Assembly (NCBI RefSeq): GCF_023516555.1
Contig: NZ_JAMGBD010000002.1
Location: 434,001-498,000, forward strand
Length of the DNA: 64,000 bases
Source of the DNA: Sphingomonas alba
Lineage (GTDB): Bacteria; Pseudomonadota; Alphaproteobacteria; Sphingomonadales; Sphingomonadaceae
Reading direction: 5' to 3'
Shown in pieces: positions 8,077 through 16,400 of this stretch (positions are counted from its first letter, which is position 1; every line of letters starts with the position of its first letter). The translations under genes and the position numbers were made by a program. Under the pieces are notes generated by a model, which worked only from the letters and a program-made list of their open reading frames with translations, had not been told where the DNA came from and ran no database searches.

Positions 8077-8214
8077 CTACATCTTATGGTCTTGATGCTG
8101 CTCTGTTTTGTCCTTGCAGCAATCCTTGCAGCAACCCATCGCCTCAGTGGCGGCATAAGCGGCAGTCGCGCCGAAAACGATAGCGGCGACGGCGATAGCG
8201 AACCTCGATTTCAT
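8077..8214 (-). CDS. Small secreted metallothionein-like peptide (45 aa)
   Basis: Begins MKSRFAIAVAA with a signal peptide cleaved after AYA (about residue 19). The mature part is EAMGCCKDCCKDK followed by a His-rich tail (EQHQDHKM). GGGGAG sits 6-8 bases before this ATG, which favours it over an upstream in-frame start. Two CC pairs plus His point to soft-metal binding. The gene is first in the minus-strand run of three secreted Cys-rich genes. Confidence 0.62.
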   Translation of the reverse strand: MKSRFAIAVAAIVFGATAAYAATEAMGCCKDCCKDKTEQHQDHKM

Positions 8215-8277
8215 GTCAGTCTCCCCATTCAGTTGAGAATATAGCCGGCAATGTTCGCTTTCCACACAAACCTGCCA

Positions 8278-8939
8278 TTAGGCGGGAGGAGGGAAGAGCA
8301 ATTTGGCCGTGACGGCGGCTAGGCCCGCACCGACAAGCTGAGCGACTATGAACATCGGGACGTCGCCTGGCGCGATGCCCGCGAAACTGTCGGACAGGCT
8401 GCGGGCCACCGTGATCGCCGGATTGGCGAAGCTGGTGGACGAGGTGAACCAGTAGGCGGCCATGATGTAGAGGGCGACGCTGGCCGGGACCCACGGCTGG
8501 CGATAGCGGACCGTACCGAGAATGGTGAGGACGAGGCCGAAGGTCGCAATCGCCTCCCCCAGCCATTGGCCGGAGCCGGTCCTGACTTTGGTCGAGACCT
8601 GGATCACCGGCAGGTCGAACATCGCATGCGCGGCCCAGACGCCGAGGATGCCGAACGCCAGCTGCGCGACGATATAGGCCGCGGCGTCCGGCCAGCTGAG
8701 CTCGCGGCGCGCGGCAGCGACGAGGCTGACCGCCGGGTTCATATGTGCGCCCGATATCGGGCCGAGCATGGTGATGAGACGAATAGGATCGCGCCGGTCG
8801 CCATGGTGTTGCCGAGCAAGGCGAGCGCGACGTTCCCGCCCGACAGCCGCTCGGCCATGATGCCCGAGCCGATGACAGTCGCGAACAGGAAAAAGGCGCC
8901 GAGCGCTTCAGCGGCCAGTCGCCGTCCAAGTGATGTCAT
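8278..8939 (-). pseudogene. Aquaporin/MIP-family channel with a single-base frameshift
   Basis: Two reading frames together encode one MIP channel. The N-terminal part (8939 down to about 8780) reads MTSLGRRLAAEALGAFFLF and reaches TGAILFV. The C-terminal part (about 8775 to 8278) continues ITMLGPISGAHMNPAVS with the first NPA box and later FANPAITVARS with the second. Restoring one base (a C on the coding strand) near 8777-8780 joins them into about 221 residues. Similar MIP genes often sit in arsenic operons, but no ars gene is seen here. Either the gene is broken or there is a sequencing error. Confidence 0.8.
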
Positions 8940-9077
8940 TTCAAACCCCCGTCACCGCCTTGTGCCGCATGGATGACATTCCGATGACAGCCCCGGCTCC
9001 TCCACTCGCGCTCCGCACTAACCCGTCTTTGCGAGTCCCGTGAGGATGAATAAAGGGGAGCCGCTCGGGAGTCCGCG

Positions 9078-9704
9078 ATGTTTCGTGCAGCCAATGTCCA
9101 GGCCACGATCGACAGCCTGCACGCGAATGTCGCGCTGCTCGACCGCGATGGCGCGGTCATAAGCGTCAACGAGGGTTGGCGGCGGTTCGGATCGAAGCGG
9201 AGCGCGAATTCGGATTACATCGGGCTGAACTATCTGGAAGTCTGCGCCGGTGCCGCCGAGATTGGCGATAGATCGGCGATCCGCGTGCTTCGCGGGCTCA
9301 AGCGATTGCTGGCCGGGCAAAGCGATTCCTACGGCACTGCCTACCCCTGCGCCGAGCGGATTTACCGGTTGAGCGCCCGGCGGATCGGCATTCCCGACGG
9401 CGGCGTGATCGTCGCACACCAGGACATCACCGCCTTGGTGAATGCCCGTCGTGAGCGAGCTTCGAAGCGGATCGAGTTGCAAAGCGTCCACGAAGCCCAT
9501 GCGGGCCGGATCGCCCAAGCCCATGAAGAACTGGCGCAAAGGTTGACGGCCATCACCTTGGCGACGTCGGCGCTGGAGCAAGGCGGAGACATTGCCGACG
9601 CCGTTACGCTCATCAAGCTGGCGGTCGAGGAAGCGCGCCAGGAACTGAAGCTGCTTCGCTATGATTCCTTGCAGCCCCTCCCGGACATCAGCCTGGCACC
9701 ATAA
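9078..9704 (+). CDS. PAS-domain protein with a DHp-like helix but no kinase ATPase domain
   Basis: 208 residues. Residues 8-120 form a PAS-like sensor: LLDRDGAVISVNEGWRRF at the start, GLNYLEVC in the middle and GGVIVAHQDIT at the end. Residues 125-190 are a long amphipathic helix pair with His residues (VHEAHAGRIAQAHEE) like a histidine-kinase dimerisation segment. The protein then ends where the HATPase domain would begin. It may be an orphan sensor or phosphotransfer-type partner acting through another kinase. No response regulator is adjacent. Confidence 0.6.
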   Translation: MFRAANVQATIDSLHANVALLDRDGAVISVNEGWRRFGSKRSANSDYIGLNYLEVCAGAAEIGDRSAIRVLRGLKRLLAGQSDSYGTAYPCAERIYRLSARRIGIPDGGVIVAHQDITALVNARRERASKRIELQSVHEAHAGRIAQAHEELAQRLTAITLATSALEQGGDIADAVTLIKLAVEEARQELKLLRYDSLQPLPDISLAP

Positions 9705-9742
9705 GATTGCCGCCGGATGCGGGCCGTGGCACGACAAGCGCC

Positions 9743-10093
9743 ATGCTCTACCTCGCCATCAAGGCCGGCCTGTCCGGCATCCTCATTGCCATCGTCTCCG
9801 AGGTCGCCAAGCGCTACCCGGGATTCGGCGGGCTGATCGCGTCGCTGCCGCTGGTGTCGGTGCTGGGCATGATCTGGCTGTGGCGGGACAAGCCGGACGC
9901 GGCGAACATGGCGGCGCATTCGGAAGGGACCTTCTGGTTCGTGCTGCCTTCCCTGCCGATGTTCCTGCTGATCCCCGCGATGCTGAGGCACGGGTTCAGC
10001 TTCTGGGCCTCGCTGGCGGCGGGATGCGTCCTGACGATCCTTCTCTACAGCCTGACGATCTGGGCGGGCCCGCGGCTGGGGTTAAAGCTTTAG
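9743..10093 (+). CDS. DUF3147-family membrane protein
   Basis: 116 residues with four predicted membrane helices and the DUF3147 pattern: an amphipathic AIKAGLSGILIAIVSEVAK start, a conserved GGLIASLPLVSVLGMIWLW helix-loop and a final LTIWAGPRLG. A longer in-frame start exists at 9707, but it overlaps the tail of the previous gene's neighbourhood and lacks a family match at its N-terminus, so 9743 is preferred. Function unknown. Confidence 0.72.
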   Translation: MLYLAIKAGLSGILIAIVSEVAKRYPGFGGLIASLPLVSVLGMIWLWRDKPDAANMAAHSEGTFWFVLPSLPMFLLIPAMLRHGFSFWASLAAGCVLTILLYSLTIWAGPRLGLKL

Positions 10094-10138
10094 TAGCCGC
10101 AGCACATTCAAATCACCGCCGTTCCGGGAGCCGATTTC

Positions 10139-10960
10139 ATGACTGACCGCGATGCGATCGAGGATGCGCTGACCAAGGTGCCGGCGATCACCTTGGGCTT
10201 CTGGATCATCAAGATCCTGGCGACGACGCTGGGCGAGACGGGCGGCGACACGGTGACGATGTCCTGGCTCGGTGAGACGACCGACCATCCGGTGCCTTAC
10301 GGCTATCTGATCGGGACGGCGATCTTCGGGGCGATCCTGGTGGCGCTGGTGATCGCGCAGATCCGCGCCAGGGCATTCAATCCGTGGCTGTACTGGGCGA
10401 CGATCATTGCCTCGACGACTTGCGGTACAACGCTCGCCGACTTCGCCGACCGGTCGCTCGGCATCGGCTATCCGGGCGGGTCGCTGCTGCTTCTCGCCTG
10501 CGTCCTCATCTCGCTGTTCGCGTGGTGGCGGACGCTGGGCACGGTGGACGTCAATTCGGTGGCGGGGCCGCGCGAGGAAATGTTCTACTGGATCACCATC
10601 ACTTTCTCGCAGACGCTGGGAACGGCGTTAGGCGACTGGAGCGCGGACCCGTTGAGCGAGGGCGGCTGGGGGCTGGGCTATTCGGGCGGCGCGCTGGTAT
10701 TCGGGGCCGGGCTGGCGGTGCTGGCTTTGCTCTATTTCTCAACGAAGGTTTCGCGCGTCTTCCTGTTCTGGGCGGCGTTCATCCTGACGCGCCCGCTGGG
10801 AGCGACGGTCGGCGACTGGTTCGACAAGCCGGTTGCCAAGGGTGGGCTTGAGCTCAGCCGTCCGCTCGCGTCGCTGGTGCTGGTTGTCGTGATATTCGCG
10901 CTGATCCTGATCCTGCCGCAGAGACCCGGACGCCACGAGTTCGCAGCGCAGCGGGCATGA
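10139..10960 (+). CDS. COG4705-type multi-pass membrane protein
   Basis: 273 residues made of an internal repeat. Two or three copies of a segment reading like TLGETGGDT, TLADFADRSLGIGYPGG, TLGTALGDW and GYSGGALVF alternate with helices, giving about eight membrane passes. This matches the COG4705 membrane-anchored repeat family, whose role is unknown (manganese-related in some reports). The stop codon abuts a terminator hairpin that serves the convergent psp operon. Confidence 0.75.
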   Translation: MTDRDAIEDALTKVPAITLGFWIIKILATTLGETGGDTVTMSWLGETTDHPVPYGYLIGTAIFGAILVALVIAQIRARAFNPWLYWATIIASTTCGTTLADFADRSLGIGYPGGSLLLLACVLISLFAWWRTLGTVDVNSVAGPREEMFYWITITFSQTLGTALGDWSADPLSEGGWGLGYSGGALVFGAGLAVLALLYFSTKVSRVFLFWAAFILTRPLGATVGDWFDKPVAKGGLELSRPLASLVLVVVIFALILILPQRPGRHEFAAQRA

Positions 10961-10996
10961 AAAAAGCGGCCCGGCGGTGTGGGTCGCCGGGCCGCT
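10960..10996 (-). terminator. Strong rho-independent terminator of the psp operon
   Basis: A perfect 12-bp stem AGCGGCCCGGCG/CGCCGGGCCGCT (10965-10976 with 10985-10996) has an 8-base loop and is followed on the minus strand by TTTTTT. The T-tract overlaps the last base of the convergent COG4705 stop codon. Confidence 0.88.
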
Positions 10997-11036
10997 GGAC
11001 TGCGGCGCTACGGGGGTGGAACGAGCGCCGACGGGG

Positions 11037-11276
11037 TTAGATGTCGATGCCGGCCGCGATGGCCTCGAGCTTGCGGACGCGTTCCTTCAGATCCGCCAGC
11101 TCGATCCGGCCGCCGGCTGCCTGGGGCATGACGGCTTCGGCGCGGCCGTTGACCAGCTCCATGCGCTTCAGCTCCAGCCATTCGTGCCAGGCCTTGAGGC
11201 CGGCCCAGGCGGCGATCCCGGCGGCGGCGAGAACGCTGGCCGCGACGGTCATGATCAGGATTGGGTCGGTCATCAC
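11037..11276 (-). CDS. PspB-like small membrane protein
   Basis: 79 residues with one N-terminal membrane helix (about residues 6-28) and a cytoplasmic amphipathic C-terminus (IELADLKERVRKLEAIAAG) like the leucine-zipper tail of PspB. It overlaps the end of the PspC gene by 4 bp and is last in the operon. In the Psp system PspB and PspC sense inner-membrane stress and bind PspA. Sequence similarity to classical PspB is weak, so the assignment rests mostly on topology and position. Confidence 0.65.
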   Translation of the reverse strand: MMTDPILIMTVAASVLAAAGIAAWAGLKAWHEWLELKRMELVNGRAEAVMPQAAGGRIELADLKERVRKLEAIAAGIDI

Positions 11277-11662
11277 TTTTCCTCCCGGAGCGCTTCGATT
11301 TCACGCGCCAGCTCATGGTTCTTCGACGTGGTGATGTGGTGGTCGATCGCCATCATGCGGCGGTCGGTCTCATCGAGCTCGGTGCGGAGTGCGTGGATCG
11401 ACGAGCGGGTGCGGCCAACGTCGGCCATGCGGTCGAAGTCCGACCGGCGCTCTCCGCGACGACCAAGCACCTGCCCCTTCTGCCTGTGCAGGTAGATGCC
11501 GGCGGCGATGTAACCGATCAGCGCCAGCTTCCAGCTGATCAGGATGGCGATGGCGATGAAGCCGATCCGCATGAAGGTTGGATCGAGGTTGAAGACATCA
11601 CCGAGCGTCGCGCAGACACCGGCAATCTTCTTTTCCTTGCGATCCATCGAATAGCGAGACAT
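11273..11662 (-). CDS. pspC: PspC-domain phage-shock membrane protein
   Basis: 129 residues. The PspC domain occupies residues 1-60: basic DRKEKKIAGVCATLGDVFNLDP followed by two close membrane segments. A long charged, helical cytoplasmic tail follows (residues 70-129). The ATG at 11662 is preferred because AGGACA lies 9-10 bases upstream. An in-frame GTG at 11680 would overlap the PspA stop. It is the membrane sensor partner of PspA. Confidence 0.83.
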   Translation of the reverse strand: MSRYSMDRKEKKIAGVCATLGDVFNLDPTFMRIGFIAIAILISWKLALIGYIAAGIYLHRQKGQVLGRRGERRSDFDRMADVGRTRSSIHALRTELDETDRRMMAIDHHITTSKNHELAREIEALREEK

Positions 11663-11676
11663 CCCCTTTTGTCCTT

Positions 11677-12459
11677 TCACTTCTTCGCCGCCAAAGCGGC
11701 CTTCAGTTCTTCCAGCTCCGCATCGACCTTCTCGGCGGCCTTCAGCTCGGCAATCTCTTCTTCCAGGCTCTTCGGGCCGGTCAGGCCCATCGCCTCGGCA
11801 TAGCCCTCGGCGAGGTCGGCGCGGCGTTCCAGCAGGTCGAAGCGCGAAAACGCATCTTCCGTGCGGCCGCCGTGCAGCAGCTCGCGGGCCTTGGCGCGGG
11901 TCACCGCGCTTTCGAGGCGGCTGGCAATGGCGTTCTGCCGGCTGCGCGCCTCGGCCAGCTTGGCCTGCAGGCGGGCAATATCTTCCTCGTAACCGCGAAG
12001 CACCTGCTCGATCTGGCTGATCTCCTCGCGGAGGCCTTCGGCCATGTCGGTGGCCTTTTGCTTCTCGTTAAGCGCGGCGCGGGCCAGGTCCTCGCGGCCC
12101 TTTTCCAGCGCCAGCTGGGCCTTTTCGGACCAGTTGGACTGGAGGCCATCGAGCCGCATCATCGCCCGCCGCATTTCCTTGATGTCGGCGATCGAGCGGG
12201 CGGCTGTCGCCCGGACCTCGACCAATGTCTCTTCCATCTCGACGATGATCATGCGGATCATGCGAGCGGGGTCTTCGGCCCGGTCCAGCAGCTCCGTCAT
12301 GTTCGCGGCGATGATGTCCCGGGTCCGGGTGAAGATCGGGCCCGACAGGATGCCGGCGAGCGGGGCGAAGCGGATCGTGGTGTCTTCCACTTTGGGCTTT
12401 TCCTCCATTCTCGGGGTGCGGGTGGGCACCTTCGCCTCGATCGGTTCAAGCTCAAGCAT
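11677..12459 (-). CDS. pspA: Phage shock protein A (PspA/IM30 family)
   Basis: 260 residues. The classic family sequence begins at about residue 46 (FTRTRDIIAANMTELLDRAEDP, read from two short segments) and continues as long coiled-coil helices (MIRMIIVEMEETLVEVR, later ISQIEQVLRGYEEDIARLQ). It carries an N-terminal extension of about 45 residues compared with E. coli PspA, so the membrane-binding helix may differ. The start overlaps the stop of the upstream small peptide gene, implying translational coupling. A further in-frame ATG exists at 12408. It protects the inner membrane under stress. Confidence 0.87.
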   Translation of the reverse strand: MLELEPIEAKVPTRTPRMEEKPKVEDTTIRFAPLAGILSGPIFTRTRDIIAANMTELLDRAEDPARMIRMIIVEMEETLVEVRATAARSIADIKEMRRAMMRLDGLQSNWSEKAQLALEKGREDLARAALNEKQKATDMAEGLREEISQIEQVLRGYEEDIARLQAKLAEARSRQNAIASRLESAVTRAKARELLHGGRTEDAFSRFDLLERRADLAEGYAEAMGLTGPKSLEEEIAELKAAEKVDAELEELKAALAAKK

Positions 12460-12580
12460 TGGCGGTGACCGCCGGGCTCTGAACTGCCGCCGGGGCAACG
12501 GCCGAACCGACCGCAACCGTGCTCATCAGGAGGGCTGCAAACGCCGCTACCAGATGACGACCAGTGTTAGAACCAAACAT
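12452..12580 (-). CDS. Small psp-leader membrane peptide (42 aa)
   Basis: Reads MFGSNTGRHLVAAFAALLM and ends PAAVQSPAVTANA: one hydrophobic helix with a short basic N-terminus, resembling a signal anchor or a cleaved exported peptide. GGAGAAAGAC precedes the ATG on the minus strand. It is the first gene behind the sigma-54 promoter and overlaps the pspA start by 8 bases, so it is either a regulator of pspA translation or a membrane-stress effector. Short proteins of this kind upstream of pspA are seen in other sphingomonads by recollection. Confidence 0.68.
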   Translation of the reverse strand: MFGSNTGRHLVAAFAALLMSTVAVGSAVAPAAVQSPAVTANA

Positions 12581-12635
12581 TGTCTTTCTCCCTTTTTCCC
12601 GCCGATCCCTGTTTGGCGGGCCATGCCGGTCTATA

Positions 12636-12652
12636 TTCAAGCACCGTGCCAA
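12636..12652 (-). promoter_or_regulatory. Sigma-54 (-24/-12) promoter of the psp operon
   Basis: On the minus strand the site reads TTGGCACGGTGCTTGAA. TGGCACG-N4-TTGA matches the sigma-54 consensus TGGCACG-N4-TTGC at every fixed position except the -12 C, with the correct GG-to-G spacing. The predicted start point is near 12625, about 45 bases before the small leader gene. PspF with sigma-54 drives psp in enterobacteria, and the same logic is likely here, although no pspF is in the window. Confidence 0.72.
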
Positions 12653-12802
12653 TTGCAGTTTTCCGCCAAAAATGGCGCTGAATTGGTGGATGCGAAGCCG
12701 GGGTTGGTGGAATCCACCACCGACAGTTGGGAGATTTCGCCATGGGAACCGCGAACCCGTATGGAGCGCTATTCCGTCCACGTTTCAGATGAAGGAATGA
12801 GA

Positions 12803-13021
12803 ATGCTGGGCAAGATTGTAGGTGCGATCATCGGCGAGAAGGTCGCCGGCAGGAATCGGGGCGCCAAGGGCGCGATCCTCGGCGCCGGCGTGGCGGCCGT
12901 GGCGCGCCGCGGACTGGGCCCACTGGCCGGCGCGATGGCGCTCGGCTGGGGTGCGAAAAAGCTCTGGGATTGGCGGAAGGGGCGTTCGCCGCGTTACCCG
13001 AAGGACGCGACGCCAAGCTGA
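12803..13021 (+). CDS. Small glycine/alanine-rich membrane-associated protein
   Basis: 72 residues. GAAGGA lies 6 bases before this ATG, which selects it over the one at 12797. The sequence begins MLGKIVGAIIGEKVAG, has a hydrophobic Gly/Ala-rich middle (GAILGAGVAAVARRGLGPLAGAMALGWGAKKLW, here split for reading as two short helices) and ends with a basic tail. It is divergent from the psp operon and may share regulation. No family is recognised. Confidence 0.6.
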   Translation: MLGKIVGAIIGEKVAGRNRGAKGAILGAGVAAVARRGLGPLAGAMALGWGAKKLWDWRKGRSPRYPKDATPS

Positions 13022-13064
13022 GCTGCGCTCCTCCTCGTTCGGGTCAGGCTTGGTAAGTCCGGAG

Positions 13065-13358
13065 CTAGCTTTCGGATGACTCTTCCGAGGCTTCTTCCGA
13101 ACCCTTCTCACCGAGGCCTTCGATGTAGGGCTCGACCTTGCCCTTGAGGGTCAGGGTCATGGGATTGCCGAAACGGTCGCGGCTGCGGCCGGCGATGATT
13201 TTGATCCAGCCTTCCGAGACGCAATATTCCTCGACGTTGGTCTTTTCCTGGCCGTTGAAGCGGATGCCGACGCCGCGCTCCAACACTGCCTCATCGAAAT
13301 AGGGGCTGCGCGGGTCGAGGCTCAGGCGATCGGGGAGTTCGTTGGTCTGTTCGGTCAT
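13065..13358 (-). CDS. DUF3297 family protein
   Basis: 97 residues starting MTEQTNELPDRLSLDP. The middle matches DUF3297: the RGVGIRFNGQEKTNVEEYC stretch, the GWIKIIAGRSRDRFGNP stretch and TLKGKVEPY. The tail is acidic and Ser-rich. An upstream in-frame start (13379) is less likely because the family begins near this Met. It is a small cytosolic protein of unknown function. Confidence 0.85.
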   Translation of the reverse strand: MTEQTNELPDRLSLDPRSPYFDEAVLERGVGIRFNGQEKTNVEEYCVSEGWIKIIAGRSRDRFGNPMTLTLKGKVEPYIEGLGEKGSEEASEESSES

Positions 13359-13494
13359 GACGGATCGCCTAGTCCCCACTCGCCGCTTCCGTCAACGCGC
13401 GCGTGTCTTCGACCAACGGCGACCTGTGTGGATTGCGTTCGCACGACTGCGTCGCCAAAGTCCCCGGCGACAAGTCCGTTCCCCGGGGGTTTCC

Positions 13495-16400
13495 ATGCGC
13501 CGCTTCACGCTGTTTCTCGCCGCCTCTTCGCTCGCCAGCCTCGCCGCCGCCCAGGCGCCGACGCCGCCGGTCGCGCCACCGCCGCCGCAGCCCGGTGCCG
13601 CCGAGCCGATGACGCAGGCCAAGCCTGCGAACGTACCGGCCGCGCCGCAGCCCGACGCTGCGAAGAAGGACGCGAAGTGGGACGTCAACGCCCGCCACGG
13701 CCCCGGCCATGACGCGCAGATCGACACGCACACCGGCACCTGGATGAGCGTGGATGTTTCGCCGGACGGCAAGGAGATCGCCTTCGACCTGCTCGGCGAC
13801 ATCTACGCAATCCCAATCACAGGCGGCGAGGCGCGGCCGCTTGCCACCGGCAATGCGTGGGAAATGCAGCCGCGTTACTCGCCGGACGGGCGCGAGATCG
13901 CCTTCACGTCCGACCGGGGCGGCGGCGACAATATCTGGACGATGGACCGCAACGGCCAGAACTTGCGGCAGATCACCAAGGAAGACTTCCGCCTGCTGAA
14001 CCAGGCCGACTGGACCCCGGACGGAAATTACATCGTCGCCCGCAAGCATTTCACCTCGTCGCGCTCGTTGGGTGCGGGCGAGATGTGGCTCTACCATCGC
14101 TCGGGCGGCGGCGCAGGCCTGCAAATGACCAAGGCGCGCACCAAGCAGAAGGACACCAACGAACCCGCCTTCTCGCCCGACGGTCGCTACCTCTATTTCT
14201 CCGACGACGCGACGCCGGGCGAGGTCTTTGAATATTCCAAGGACGTCAACGGCCAGATTTATGTGATCCAGCGGCTCGACCGGCAGACGGGCAAGATCGA
14301 GACGTTCATCGACGGCCCCGGCGGCGCCATCCGGCCGACGCCATCGCCGGACGGCAAGACCTTGGCCTTCATCCGCCGGGTCCGGTACAAATCCGTGCTG
14401 ATGCTGATGGATATCGAGTCCGGCCGCATCACGCCGCTGACCAACATCCTCGACCGCGACATGCAGGAAACCTGGGCGGTTCACGGCGTCTATCCGGGCA
14501 TGGACTGGACGCCGGACGGCAAGTCCATCGTCTTTTACGCCGACGGCGGCATCAAGCGCATCGACGTTGCCTCAAAGCAGGTCACGGACATCCCCTTCCA
14601 CGTGACCGGCACGCGCTTCGTCGAGGACGCGGTGCGCCAGCAGAAGGACGTTTCGCCGAACAGCTTCGATGTGAAGATGATCCGTTTCGCCCATGCCAGC
14701 CCCGACGGGCGGCGCGTGGCCTATGAAGCGCTGGGGCAATTGTGGGTGCGCGATGCGGCCGGCGGAACGCCGCGACGGTTGACCAATTCGACCGACTTCG
14801 AATCCTATCCGACCTGGTCGCGCGACGGGCGGCAGATCGCCTTCGTCAGCTGGAACGACGACAAGGCCGGGCGGATCAAGGTCGTGTCCGCGACCGGCGG
14901 CGCGGCGCGCGACGTGACACCGGAGCCGGGCCATTATCTGGAGCCGACGTTCTCGCCCGACGGCAGCCTCATTGCCTATCGCAAGACCAGCGACGGTTAC
15001 CTGACGACGGCCCTCTGGGGCCGCGAGCCGGGCATCTATGTCGTGCCGGTCAAGGGCGGCAAGCCGACCCGGGTCACCGAAAACGGCTACCAACCGGAAT
15101 TCGGCGCGACCAACGACCGCATCTTTTTCACCGCGCCTGCAGCCGAAGGAAAGCGGGAGCTGCACTCGGTCAATCTGACCGGCGGCGACGAGGTCACGCA
15201 CGTCGTCTCGCAGAACGCAGGCGAGTTCGCACTGTCGCCGGACGAGCAATATCTCGGCTGGGTCGAACGCTACCAGGCCTATGTCATGCCGTTCGTGCGG
15301 TCCGGCCGGTCGGTCGAGATTTCGCCGGACACCAAGGCGCTGCCGGTGTCGCGGGTCTCGGCGGATGCCGGCGACTGGCTGCATTGGTCGGGCAACAGTC
15401 GGACGCTCTATTGGACTCAGGGGCCGGACCTTTTTGCGCAGAATTTGAATGCGGTCGGCGGCTTCGCCGGCGGCAAGCAGGCGGTGGCGCCGGTCTATGC
15501 GCACCTCGGGTTCACTGCCAATGCCGACAAGCCGCGCGGGCTGATCGCGCTGACCGGCGCGCGCATCATCACCATGCGCGGCGGCGGTGACGAGGTTATC
15601 GAGAACGGCACGATCCTGATCGATGGCGACCGGATCAGCGCCGTCGGCCCGACCGCTTCGATCACCTATCCCGCGGGCACGCGGACGATCGACGTTACCG
15701 GCAAGACGATCATGCCGGGCCTGATCGATGCGCACTGGCACGGGTCGATGGGCAGCGACCTCATCATCCCCAAGCAGAACTGGTTTCATGCGGCCGCGCT
15801 CGCTTACGGCGTGACGACCATCCACGACCCGTCGAACGAGACGAAGGAGATTTTCGCCGCGTCGGAATATCAGAAGGCCGGCAAGATCGTCGGGCCGCGC
15901 ATCTTCTCGACCGGCACCATCCTCTATGGCGCGACGACGCCGTTCACGGTCGAGATCAAGACGCTTGACGATGCGCTGTCGCACCTGCGTCGCCTGAAGG
16001 CGTCGGGCGCATGGTCGGTGAAAAGCTACAACCAGCCGCGGCGCGAACAGCGGCAGATGATCATCGAAGCAGCGCGGCAACTCGGCATGGAAGTGGTGCC
16101 GGAAGGCGGGTCCTTGTTCGAGATGAACATGACGATGATCGCCGACGGGCACACGACCATCGAGCATTCGCTTCCGGTGCAGAAAATCTATGACGACGTA
16201 CTGCAGTTCTGGAAGGGCAGCGGCACGGCCTACACGCCGACGATGGTCGTCACTTACGGCGGGCCGTTCGGCGAGAATTACTGGTATCAGCATACGCAGG
16301 TCTGGAACGAGCCGATCCTGTCGAAATGGGTCCCGCGTCCGCTGCTCGATGCGCGCTCGCGGCGGCCGGTGATGAACCCGCCGGAAGAGGACAACCTCGT

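Noticed and set aside
11037-12580. Calling the psp region a prophage
   Set aside because: The name phage shock is historical. No phage structural or integrase genes are near.
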